From the NCBI RefSeq assembly GCF_003144195.1, contig NW_020290022.1, positions 186,001-250,000 of the forward strand: a DNA stretch of 64,000 bases, written 5' to 3'. This document shows, piece by piece, positions 21,616-32,300 of this stretch; position 1 is the first letter of the stretch; each line of letters opens with the position of its first letter. This DNA is from Ceraceosorus guamensis (taxonomy: Eukaryota; Basidiomycota; Exobasidiomycetes; Ceraceosorales; Ceraceosoraceae). The notes beneath the pieces were generated by a model, which was not told the DNA's origin, made no database searches, and saw only the letters and a list, made by a program, of their open reading frames with translations. Made by a program: the position numbers and the translations under genes.

Positions 21616-22494
21616 CTAGTCCTCCTCTCCTCGCCTGTATGCTACCACGCTGTCGACTTGGTGAATGGCCGTGCTGAAACTTCGCAACCTGACTTGCTCG
21701 GCCTGACCCTCTGCGATCAGCCGGGCGTCGCTTTCCGCCCATTCGATTGGAATAGGCTCCGATGCGTTTGTATAAGCCAAGAGAGTGAAGGAGCCTGAAG
21801 AGAAGATTGAGCGACGAGCAGTGAGCAGATACAGTGCCATCGCCTCCTCTCCTCCGTGCTGCCTCGCTTCCTGACGGATTTGGTACTCACACTGATCCTC
21901 CAACATGGGCAAAAATGTGCAAGATGCTGTGATTTGCTTGATGATCGCCGCGATCTCTGCCTTGACCTGATCATCGGTCTTTGGGCCTTTTGCACCCTTT
22001 GGGCCTGCTTTGCCTGATGGAGCTTGCACGGGACTTCAGAGAGTAGTGATGGGCACGTGAGCCCTGTGCGACGACCTCTCGCGAAAGCTAGAGTTCTCGT
22101 CTGATAGCCGCCCCACCACTCACGCTTCGTTCTCCTTGCCATTCGCTTCTTGACTCTTGTTCACCACGTTGACATCGAACTGCCATCTCTCCACCGTCTC
22201 GCCGTTCTCTGTATCGATGATAGCGACGACAACTCTGGAGATAGCTCCCTTCAACAACCACTCTTCTAATTGTTTCTTTGCCCTCTCCACATATTCCGTC
22301 ATGGCGTCGTCCAAGCTGACCAACATCTGAAGCCCATACTTTCTGACCGTTTTGAAATCTTCCGGAGGATAGACTCCCCGCTGATAGAGAATGGACTGAA
22401 GAGAATACTCGAAGAATTCAGAGACTATGGCGGTGGATCCACTGAGAGTAAGATGCGTGCGCGTGGGCGCTGCGGTCGCTTGAGCTGTCGCCAT
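21616..22494 (-). CDS. MAD2: Spindle assembly checkpoint protein Mad2
   Basis: Three exons (22124-22494, 21891-22033, 21616-21794) give 230 aa, the length of a HORMA-domain Mad2 plus a small insertion. Landmarks are LSGSTAIVSEFFEYSLQSIL, YQRGVYPPEDF, YGLQMLVSLDDAMTEYV, ETVERWQFDV, IIKQITASCTFLPMLEDQC, LLAYTN and the safety-belt end LRSFSTAIHQVDSVVAYR. Mad2 binds Mad1 and Cdc20 at unattached kinetochores and holds back the anaphase-promoting complex. Between the central strand and the IIKQIT helix there is an unusual Gly/Lys/Pro-rich insertion (SGKAGPKGAKGPK) coded at the start of exon 2. The second donor was set after CAG-T because it recreates the conserved Cys-Ser-Phe. Converges on EMC10. 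Confidence 0.95.
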
Positions 22495-23339
22495 GGTCAC
22501 CGAGCGAGTATGCCCGGAATGGGGCAGGTCACTTGACTACCTTAGCTCTTGAGTGGTGACTGAGATCTGCGACCAGTTGGGGCCACTCGGATAGGCAATA
22601 GAGCGCTCACGCTTGGCGTGAAGCCTTCAACGAATCGTTTGTGGTGATTTGAGAGTGGCGATCGAAAGTTCGATGAGGATGCATTCACGATTGTGTTGCT
22701 CTCTATTCACGCTGCGACCCTCAGATTTGAACGCGTCGCGCACAGCCGCTAGCTGATGCGCACGCGCATCAGCAACATCTCGCTCTGTACCTGCTGCGCT
22801 GCGCGTGAGCAGACGGTTCACGATTTCACGGTGATGCAGCTGATGGATGCTTGTCCACGCACACCCTCCCACCCCGCCACGACACGCACTCGCCGCTGCA
22901 AGAAATTGTCCACAGCAGCGGCAGCTGCCTGGTCTACAAAGTCTGTATGAAAGGGCTTTCTTGACCTCTCAGTGCTGAGAAGGCAGTTTGAGTCGTGAGT
23001 CGGACTACGTTGCGACCGTGCGGCCTGCCTTCACCCCAATCAACGGCTGGACACGTGACTTGTCTTTCCGTGGTTGCGTGCTTGCGTCCTACATGCGCGC
23101 CACACGTGGATCACGATCGACTGGCCAGCGCCCGCGAGCAGGGCGCGAAGTGCAGGCAGGTACATTCACATTATAGCCGCGGCGAGGGTTGATGCATGCA
23201 TGCTGGGTGCCATCCACTTGCGTGAGGTGAAGTCAGATCCATGATCTCCACCACAAGCACCTTGCTCTCATTGCCCATCACCATCTACGATCCTTCATCT
23301 GTATCCGGCTTCTAGGCGTTCGCACCTACAGCTTTCAAT
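22495..23339. promoter_or_regulatory. Divergent region between MAD2 and the RRM gene
   Basis: This 845-bp region holds short frames only. A GAGTCGTGAGTCGG word of the intergenic family lies near 22991. No core promoter motif can be named with confidence. Confidence 0.4.
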
Positions 23340-25107
23340 ATGGCCGACAACGACGGTGCGTTTGAATTTTTCGGTCTCTGCTTCGATTTCCGTGTCAGTC
23401 CCGACGAGCCTCTCAGCCTGGGTGAGGCTGTCCAGCGTTGCTATCCGATCGCAGTACCAGGTCGGCGACTGAGAGCAGCAGACTTTGGGCTGGATGCTGA
23501 GCTTACAGTACATGTATGCGGGATCTAGGTCCCCATCGCCTACGTACTCCCTCGTCATGTGATCGCCAATCTTTGGGTCGACATCAGCTCGACTCACGAG
23601 AAGCTTCATTGCTAGCTGTGGCTTCGCTCAGCAGCACCTGTCTCAATTCGCTTTCTGGGGCTGGATCGCAACACTCCCTTGCAATGATTCGCGCTTTCGT
23701 CGCATGTCATGGACAGCATGATCAACGCACGGTACTTCTGCCTTCACTCGGGCTCCGGCTACCTCGTGTAGTTCGACTTCGACTGCTGTCTTTGCGCACT
23801 GCTTCTCAAGACGTCAGAATGTCCCCACGTCACTCGCTTGGGCGCTCGCTCCTGCTCTGCAATGTCCGGTGCCTCTCGTGTCTTCGCGACTCCGCCTTCG
23901 CGACTCATCATCACCTCTGCGACTTTTCATCCAAAGTAAGTGCACAGACTAACCACTATGCGCTCTGATTTACCATTTTCCGGCAGATTGGAACGATGCC
24001 GCTCGTGACGCAGCACGCGACGACTACGCCCCTCGTCGAAGCGCTTCTCCTCGCGGTGCGACGCCTCCGCGTCGCGAGCGCAGCCCAGCGCGCAACGACG
24101 ATCGCGAATTCCGCCGTGAGCGTAGCCCACCTCGTGGCGACTCCTTCCGTGGCCGGTGAGTCTGAAGCGCACAGCATACATTCAGCTAGGTCGCCTGTGT
24201 GCTGATGAACTCATTTACTGCAGCCCTGCACCTGGCAGCGACAACCCGAACCCAGGCAACAACCTGCACATCTCTGGTTTAAGCCTGAAGACGACGGAGC
24301 AGGATCTCGAGGACGTCTTTGCCAAATATGGAAAGGTACGAGTCAATACTTCTGTTGAATCGTATCGGCATGTGGACCTATCAGGACTGACAGCCCTGCT
24401 TTTTGCTTGTAGCTGAACAAGGTCCAGGTGATGTATGATCCCCACACACGCGAGCCTCGTGGCTTTGCTTTTGTGACGTTTCACAACAACACGGATGCCG
24501 AGGCTGCGGTCGATGGCGCGAATGGTGTCGAGATTCTCGGACGTTCGATCACGGTAGCAAAGGTAAGTTGCGCGTCAGCAGCGCAACATGGAATGCGCAG
24601 GTGTCTGACACAGGACAGCCTTGTGTTTTAGGCACGTCGAGGACGTGCTCGCACCCCCACACCAGGGCGCTACTGCGGTCCTCCGAAAAAGGGTGAGCTC
24701 GCTGCTACAGCACGACACCTCGCATCGAAAGCTGATGTCGATGTCGCATTCCTTCAGATGATCTTCCACCGCGCGGCTACGGTGGCTATGGACCTCCCGG
24801 AGGCTACGGTCCTCCTCGCGGTTATGGTGGCCCACCACCTGCACGGGACTACCCTCCTCGTGACTATCTGCCTCGCGACTACCCCCCGCGAGACTACCCT
24901 CCTCGCGACTATCCTCCTCGCGGATACGGCGCCCCACCCCCGCGCGCTTATGATGACTATCCTCCCCCTCGTCGCGGCGGGTATGATGACCCTCCCCCTC
25001 CTCGTCGTGCCTACGACGATCTTCCTCCCCCTAGAGCGCGCTACGACGATGCTCCTCCTCCTCGCAGCCGCTACGACGACCTCCCGCCTCCTCGCCCTCG
25101 CTACTGA
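23340..25107 (+). CDS. SR-like RNA-binding protein (one RRM)
   Basis: Six exons (23340-23355, 23987-24155, 24224-24335, 24413-24562, 24632-24692, 24758-25107) give 285 aa. The first coding exon is 16 nt and is followed by a 631-nt intron, several times longer than any other here. Residues 6-62 are an Arg/Asp/Ser-rich segment (DDYAPRRSASPRG, RRERSPARND). A single RRM follows (about residues 74-150) with RNP2 LHISGL and RNP1 RGFAFVTF. The C-terminal 115 residues are a repetitive Arg-Asp-Tyr-Pro domain with several PPRDY and RYDD units. This order (RS, RRM, RS/RDY) matches the transformer-2 class of splicing regulators, so a nuclear role in splice-site choice is likely. The RDY repeats may support phase separation; that is inference. 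Confidence 0.85.
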
Positions 25108-25885
25108 GGCGACTCTTGAAGACAAGGCTCGCTGGCACCACAAGCCGACGTCGTCCCTGCCGACTCGACTCTACATGAAAGCATCGTCTTCTCATTCCAG
25201 CCGCCAGATGTGTTTTTTTTCGCAAGAGATGTGAATGGCACGGCGGCTACACACCAACTTCACTTTCCAACAAAACAAAGAGTCCTCAAGGAGATTGGCC
25301 ATCATCGACATGTGCTTGCAAGGCAAAAATCAAGGTGAAGTGAGCAGAGTTCTTGTTCCTCTTTCCCGGAGATTCTTGCCAGCAAGACAATTGTGAATTG
25401 TTCTCGTTCCCTCCGTAAAATTTGTTGTCGCGTTGCGTCTCGATCTCGACCTGTACATTCGAATACATGTCGTTTTGGCTGTCTATGTAGGGAGACGATG
25501 TGGCTTTACGAGATGACATTAGTCGTGAGGACGCGCAGCATATCAACCTGACTAGTACCGAAGATCGAAGAGAAGCGCTTCTCATTCGTGATTCAAGATC
25601 GTAGCATGCGTTTCTGGTTGCAAGCATTTATAGCTGCGCCTCCACATCACGCGCTCTGGCACCAAAGGAGCACGTACACCTGTAGCGGTAATCGTGAATT
25701 GAGCTGCTATGCCCCGCGCATTCTTGATGTGCGATTCGTGATTGGTGATGATTGGCGATGCTGCTGTTGTGACTTCGCTTTGCAACCTTCTGCATCTTCC
25801 CGTCCTCGAAGCGGTCTGTCAAGTCGAGTGGGAGGAAAAGCACGTCATTCGTGATTCTGGATCTGCCGAGCACATCACCATCAGG
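25108..25885. other. Intergenic, with TCGTGATT words
   Basis: This separates the RRM gene from the amidase gene. It contains four words of the intergenic family: ATTCGTGATTCAAGATC (25585), AATCGTGAATTG (25690), GATTCGTGATTGGTGATG (25733) and CATTCGTGATTCTGG (25846), the last only about 26 bases before the next start codon. No coding signal was recognised. Confidence 0.5.
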
Positions 25886-27326
25886 ATGGTCCTTGCCGCT
25901 GTCGCTCAGCTCACGTCTACCGGCGTGATTGCCGATAATTTGGCAGTCGCTAGCGGACTCGTCAGTGCGTACCAGAATCACAAGATGACGCCTTTTCAGC
26001 AGGTTGAAGATTGCAAAATGCTGAAGCATGTCTGGTCTCTTTATGCGGCATTGTGATCTGCAGAGCGAGCTGCTGCCTCTGGTGCAAGGGTACGTCCTGT
26101 GGAAGGCTCATCCTACTCCAAACATGATCTGACACGTCACGAACCCGCTATCTGTGTTTCCCCCGCCGCAAAGGCGCTTTTCTTGCCAGAAGGTCAGTCA
26201 CCGTCATCGTGAGAGGGTGGAGCCTTTCTGGATTGCCTAGCTGATACTAGACTTGCTGACCCGTACCTGCCATTCCCTCCAGCGACGGACTTTATCGCCC
26301 CTTCGCCATCCGTAGGAGCTTTGACGCGAAGTGCCCAGGCACGTTCCTTCGTTCCTTATCTCTGCAAAGAGGCCAAGCAGAGCAATATTTGGGTGTCTGT
26401 AGGCGTGCACGAAGCTCCTGCTGAGGAGTTGGGCGACAAGGAGAGATGCTACAACACGCAGGTGCTCATTGACAATGAAGGCAAAGTCAGGGAAAGCTAT
26501 CGAAAGGTGAATCGAGGGCGGGTCTCTTGCCAGACGCTCACTCTGACCTGCCTTGTTTGGCATGCCACTTCGCAAAGCTTCATCTCTTCGATGTAGACAT
26601 CAAGGGTGGTCTGACCATACTAGAGTCCAACACGACCATTCCGGGCAAGGCGATTCCTCGCGTGCATCCATCACCGATCGGCGCGCTAGGAGTGAGTCTC
26701 GAGTGCCATGCACTGTCGTTGTCATTCTCTTCCGGTATTCATCTCAGGCGCGACGCTCAAAGCTCATCAGCGCCCCTCTGCATGCCAGCTGCAAACCTGC
26801 TACGACATACGTTTCCCAGAGTCGTCGCTTTCTCTGCGAAGACAAGGCGCGCAGATTCTGACTTTCCCATCCGCATTTACTGTGAGGACGGGCGCCGCGC
26901 ATTGGGAGGTGCTGCTCAGAGCCAGAGCTTTGGATACGCAAAGCTACGTGCTGGCAGCTGCTCAAGTGGGCGCTCATGAAGGTACCAAAAGAGTCAGCTA
27001 TGGGCATGCCATGATTGTTGATCCTTGGGGAAGCATCGTAGCCCAATGCAGGTGAGCTACCAACCAGCGATGCCAAGGCGACGCCACCCCCATCTTGAGC
27101 TCATCTCTGCACTTGCTCTCCCACGCCAAAGCGACATGCAACCTTACAAACCGACGCTTTGCTTCGCGAATATAGTGAGTCTGGTTGATCAGTCTTTGGG
27201 CATCTTGGGGTGCTCCGCTCAGCTTCTGCATGCCCTCCCAAACAGGACCTTGATGCCCTGACAAGCATGAGGACGGAGATGCCCTTATGGGATCAACGAC
27301 GTACCGATGTGTATCCCGAGCTCTGA
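25886..27326 (+). CDS. NIT2: Nit-type amidase (deaminated glutathione amidase)
   Basis: Eight exons (25886-25964, 26064-26089, 26174-26192, 26283-26506, 26578-26691, 26789-27051, 27132-27174, 27246-27326) give 282 aa. The carbon-nitrogen hydrolase fold shows its catalytic triad: Glu41 in ALFLPEATDF, Lys116 in ESYRKLHLF and Cys158 in [11 protein letters not shown]. Long stretches ([37 protein letters not shown]) match the branch containing mammalian NIT1 and yeast Nit2. That branch repairs deaminated glutathione made by transaminase side reactions, a metabolite-repair role in cytosol and mitochondria. The C-terminus ends in [16 protein letters not shown] as in relatives. Exons 2 and 3 are only 26 and 19 nt. 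The yeast symbol is used; the NIT1/NIT2 names are swapped between yeast and mammals. Confidence 0.93.
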
Positions 27327-27401
27327 AGAAACTCGACACTTGGGTGCCGTGCGTTTCATTCTGAAGAGATGACATTGTATGGATGAGCCCATCGTACATC
27401 A

Positions 27402-28697
27402 TCAGATGAACGGCAGACCCGTTCCTACGCGCTTGGCATATTCCTCGTAGTCCTTTGGAAAGAATTGCTTCAGCGAGTATTCTTCTCCTACTATTCTGTG
27501 TCTAAAGAATCGCCAAAGTGTGACCGCAAAGACACAGAATGCGAGAGGATTGCCGAGGAGGAGTTGAGTGCCTAAAGCCCAGTAAAAGAACCCGACGTAG
27601 GACGGATGTCGCGTGAAGCTGCCGCAGAAGAAAGATATAGCGTAAGCGTCACATGCTCGGATGATCGGCGATCTATGCTTCCTCTTAGACTCACGCATAT
27701 ATGCCGGTGGTGACGAGCGTATGGTCCGCTCGCTTTGTTCCACGTGCAACTTCATGGCTGAAAGACCCTGCCGCATGGACCATCGCCAATGAACGAGCGA
27801 TCTGACCTGCTACGACCAAACCTAGCCCTGCGGTGCACCGCATGCGGTCACGAGTGGACGGCTCAGCCTTGACTTCGAGCTCCATCGCATCGCTTGCGTA
27901 CACTCACCGACGTAGCTCCACCAGTGAGCCTTCACGCTGCCTTGGCTCCAAAGGAGATGGCGCACGAAGAATTCAATAAGTCCAGCGAGATGAGCAACGT
28001 GGTATGCGATACCGTTCTGCAGCAGGAAAGCTGGACAGAATGCACAAGGGTCGTGTCCACTCAGCGATGGATTGCTCTCCATCCAAGCCTTGCCTTGCTC
28101 AACATACTCACAATCTTCCATCAGCCTCGTGGCGTTCCAATGTGCGGTGATCCAGAACTCTGCGAGATGAAACAGAGCCCAAGCAGCGAGATACGCATTG
28201 AGTTGCGGGCTAGCAAAGATATCGCCTGTGCGGGCCAAAAGGCCGACAGGTGATGATGATTGGTGCATGTTCGTAGTGTTGGGCCATGCATACCACAGCA
28301 AGCGTAGCGCTTTTTGAATACACAGACCAACAAGCATGCCCAATGCTGCGCTGATGAGGCTTACTCTTAACGCTGTAGGCGCAAGATGAGCAGGTATGGA
28401 CTTGGGAACAGAAGGTCGCATTAATCCTCTGATCACGCTTTCGTCTTGCGTATCCTCTTCCCCGTCCGAATCACCACCTATGTCCTTGCGATGGGATGGC
28501 CGCCGTTTAAGTGACATTGTGTGGAGAGCTGGAATATGAACAGGCGGGCTTGATGGGTCTCCATTCATGAAAGGCGAGACGGGTGAATGAGGAATGAGTC
28601 GGGGCTGATTCCGCTCCGGGGCGGGATGGTGAGGATTGGGCAGGAAGAGGCTTGGAGCGCTGACCGGCGCTGAGGAAGAAGGGGGATGGGTGGTCAT
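27402..28697 (-). CDS. STE14: Protein-S-isoprenylcysteine O-methyltransferase (Ste14)
   Basis: Four exons (28112-28697, 27908-28030, 27695-27827, 27402-27618) give 352 aa. The ICMT core carries LFHLAEFWITAHWN, SFLLQNGIAYHVAHLAGLIEF, HTLVTTGIYAFTRHPSYVGFFYWA and the C-terminal GEEYSLKQFFPKDYEEYAKRV; the RHPSY and GEE..L motifs bind S-adenosylmethionine. It is a multi-pass ER membrane enzyme that methylates the farnesylated cysteine of CaaX proteins such as Ras and lipopeptide mating pheromones. About 110 residues of Pro/Ser-rich and acidic sequence precede the first membrane segment, much longer than in yeast Ste14. The first intron length is a multiple of three, so the frame also reads through it; the junction MEDSFLLQNG matches the family and supports splicing. 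Confidence 0.93.
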
Positions 28698-29302
28698 CGT
28701 TGACTTGATAATGACAATGTGTGCGCATTTGAGATGCTAAGAAGCGTTCTCATTCGTGTCTTTCATTCGACTCCCAAGGCTGATCACGAAAGGGACAAAG
28801 GACCAGCGGATGCTGCCATTCAAATTGCATCGCGTCTTAGGACAAAGGAGGCCTGCCTGATCATCTTGAAGCCGCGGTGGACCAAAACGTCCAAAAGGTG
28901 GCTGTGCACGGCTGGGAGGAGTACTCTTCACGTGACTTGACTGAAAGCATCAGCTGACGCACGCATTACACATGTTCGGTGTAACGCCCAGCACACGCGT
29001 TTATCTTCGGGAGAAGCGAAAAAGGGTGGGAAGATCTTCAGCGATTCACGGACTGACAATTCCAGCCTATCAACTCACGACTTGATCTGTGCAGTCCCGA
29101 GCGCGGCTACCACACATCTTACTCACACCTATCCATTCCAATTTTTGCATACTGGCATAGCATTGTCTACTGCTGCCGGACCTGCTCATCGCTGGATGCT
29201 GCGCGCACAGACCTCTCAACCTCGAATCAACACGTAGCAAGGCGTTACGAGGGCGCGGGGCCAAGACCACAGAGCCAATAACAGCACAGCACTTTGCAAA
29301 AT
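28698..29302. promoter_or_regulatory. Divergent promoter region, STE14 / ABCC transporter
   Basis: 605 bases between two opposite start codons. It contains one GATTCACGGACTGAC word near 29042. No gene-like frame is seen. Confidence 0.4.
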
Positions 29303-32300
29303 ATGGCTTTGCAATCGAGCGCTGCCTCCAGCGCATCGCACCTCTATCGACGAGCGCAAGCTGTGCTCGATGTTGTCAGTCCGCACGCAGCTCCCAACGA
29401 TGCGGCAGTGTTGGACAGCGGCGCGGTGCCCTACTTCTCGTGGTCAGTTTCAACCGCCGACAATGCCACTTCGAGCAGCTCGACACTGAATGCATTGAAA
29501 CGCAAGACACCAAGCGCGATCCAGCGCCTTTGCAGGAACAAGGAAGGATGGGGTCCCGTCTCGCAGTTTAGGGACCTGGATCTCACACCCTGCGCTGCCG
29601 ATGCCTACCTGCTCGCTGCGCCATCCCTCTTCTTTGCCTGCTTCGGTGAGTCAAGCGCGAACGGATCGTCCTAGTATGGAGTCTGTCGCTGATAGCTCTT
29701 CCATCTTGCCTCGCAGCTGCTGCCGATCTGGCCAGGACATCGCGCCTGCCTGCTCGAGCCTTGTCGCAGAGATCAAAACATGTGCTGATAGCCAAGCAGG
29801 CCCTGCTAGGACTGTTGCTGGCTGCACAAATCGCCACTGCTGTGCTTGACGGGCTGTACGGAGCGTGGCTGTCGATGCAGGTGATAGCTAGTGTCGTGCA
29901 AGCAGCGACGTATGCCGTCTTGCTGCCTTTGGTATCCCACAATCATCTGCGCAAGAGGAGAGGATCGACCAGCGCTCTGCTCTACCTCCTCTTTCACATC
30001 TTTGCCCAAGCAGCACGCCTTCGAACCATCGTCATTGGAGAGGCAGCATCGCTGCAGCACGTGATTCCCAGAGCTGCCATTGTTGCACTCGTCGTACTGC
30101 TGTTTGGCCTGGAATGCGTTGGTCCTTCGATTGGAGCTTCACCAAAGTTGCCACTGGATGACGACAGCCTCGCAGCGAATGAGAGCGCGATCAGCAACCT
30201 CTCACAGGAAGAGGTGCAGGCGTTCAACGAAAAGAGGGAATGCCCCGAAGTGACAGCAAACATCTTCTCTAGGCTCGCTTTCTGGTGGATGAACCCCATG
30301 ATGTCGGTGAGTAGAGGCGTGAAAGCGATGACATAAGAACAGTCTGTTCACCAAGTGACTGACACCTCATGCGTGGTCAGTTGGGAGCAAAAAAGACGCT
30401 CAAAGAGGATGACATGTGGTCTTTGCCGCCTGGTGAGGATGCTGAGGGCTTGGGCCTCCGCTTCGAGCACTACTACGCCAAGCTGCGAACCAAGGAAGGC
30501 AAACCGCGCTTCTGGACTGCTTTGGGCGCCGCTTTTGGAGGCCCTTATGCCCTCGCAGCGATCCTCAAGGCAGCCCAAGATACATTGGCTTTTGCGCAAC
30601 CGCAGCTGCTTCGCTACCTGCTCACCTTTGTGCAAAGCTACGGCACAGAGAGCGGCGCGCCTGCATCTCACGGCTTCGCCATCAGCTTGGCCATCTTTGT
30701 GGTCGCCGTCGTTCAGACCGCCTTCTTGCACCAGTACTTTCAGAGGTGCTTCCTCACGGGCATGCGCGTGCGAGCAGGGCTCGTCTCCGCCATCTTCAAG
30801 AAGTCTTTGCGCATGAGCAATGAGGACCGAGCGGGCAAGAGCACGGGAGAAACAATCAACATCATGAGCGTCGACGCCACGCGCCTTCAGGACTTGATGA
30901 CCTACGGCCACATCATCTGGAGCGCATTTTTCCAGATGACGCTCGCTTTCGTCTCGCTCTACAAGCTTCTAGGATGGCCCTCGCTCGTTGGTGTATCCGT
31001 CATGGTTGTCAGCGTTCCGCTGAACACGCTTCTCGCCAGGTACATGCGCACGCTGAGCACCAAGCAAATGAAGATTCGCGACAGGAGGACCAAATTCATG
31101 AGCGAGATCCTGAACAACATCAAGAGCATCAAGTTGTTTGCTTGGGAAGAAGCATTCACCGCCAAGCTCCATCAGATCAGAAACGTGGAGGAATTGGGCT
31201 TGCTGCGGTGGGCAGGAGCCGTGTCGAGTCTGTTTCAATTTGTGTGGACAGCCGTGCCTTTCATCGTGTCCCTGGCCACTTTTGCGACCTACTCGGCTAC
31301 TCAATCAACACCCCTTACGGCGGACCTCATCTTCCCTGCCTTGTCGCTCTACCAACTTCTCAGCTTTCCTCTTGCCATGGCGGCTGGCATCATTTCGGCC
31401 GCATTGCAAGCAACTGTCAGCGCCAAGCGCATCTGCGAATTCTTGGATGCTGGAGAACTCGACCCACACGCTCGTCTACTCACGCTTCCTGACCAGGCTG
31501 AGCAGCTCATTCCTGCTGCTGAAGCCAAGAAGGGCGAGCCTTTGGTCACCATCCGCGAGGGAGAGTTCAAGTGGAGCCGCAAGCAGCCCACACCGACTCT
31601 GCAGGACATTGATTTGACAGTCGGAAAAGGCGAACTGTTGGCTGTCCTCGGCCGCGTTGGAGATGGAAAGTCGTCCTTGCTCTCGTGCGTGCTTGGGGAA
31701 ATGTACAGGAGCGACGGGCAGGTCACTGTTCGAGGACGAACAGCGTACTTTACTCAAGGTGGATGGTGCATGGGAACGTCGATCAAGGACAACATCTTGT
31801 GGGGTCTTCGATACGAGCCAGACTTCTACAAGCGCGTAGTTGCGGCTTGCGCACTGGAGCCCGACTTTGCCGTGCTTCCCGAAGGCGATGAGACGGAAGT
31901 GGGCGAAAAGGGCGTGTCTCTGTCCGGCGGGCAAAAAGCCCGGGTTGCTCTGGCACGCGCCGTGTATGCGAGAGCGGACATTTACCTCCTCGACGACCCT
32001 CTCGCTGCTGTCGATGCCCATGTTGGGGCGCACATTTTCAAGCATGTGATCGGCCCTGAAGGTCTGCTCAAGACAAAGTGCAGGATCCTCACCACAAATT
32101 CGGTCACCTTTTTGCCATTTGTCGATCAGATCATCAGTCTTAGGCGCGGCACTATCATGGAGGAGCGCGGCTCGTACGATGAGGTGATGGAAAAGCGTGG
32201 AGAGCTCTTCACGCTCATCAGCAGCCTGGGTAAGCAGTCTCAGCGTCAGCGAGATGCTGCAAAAGCAGATGAGAGGGCTCATCAGGTCAATGAAGAGGGA

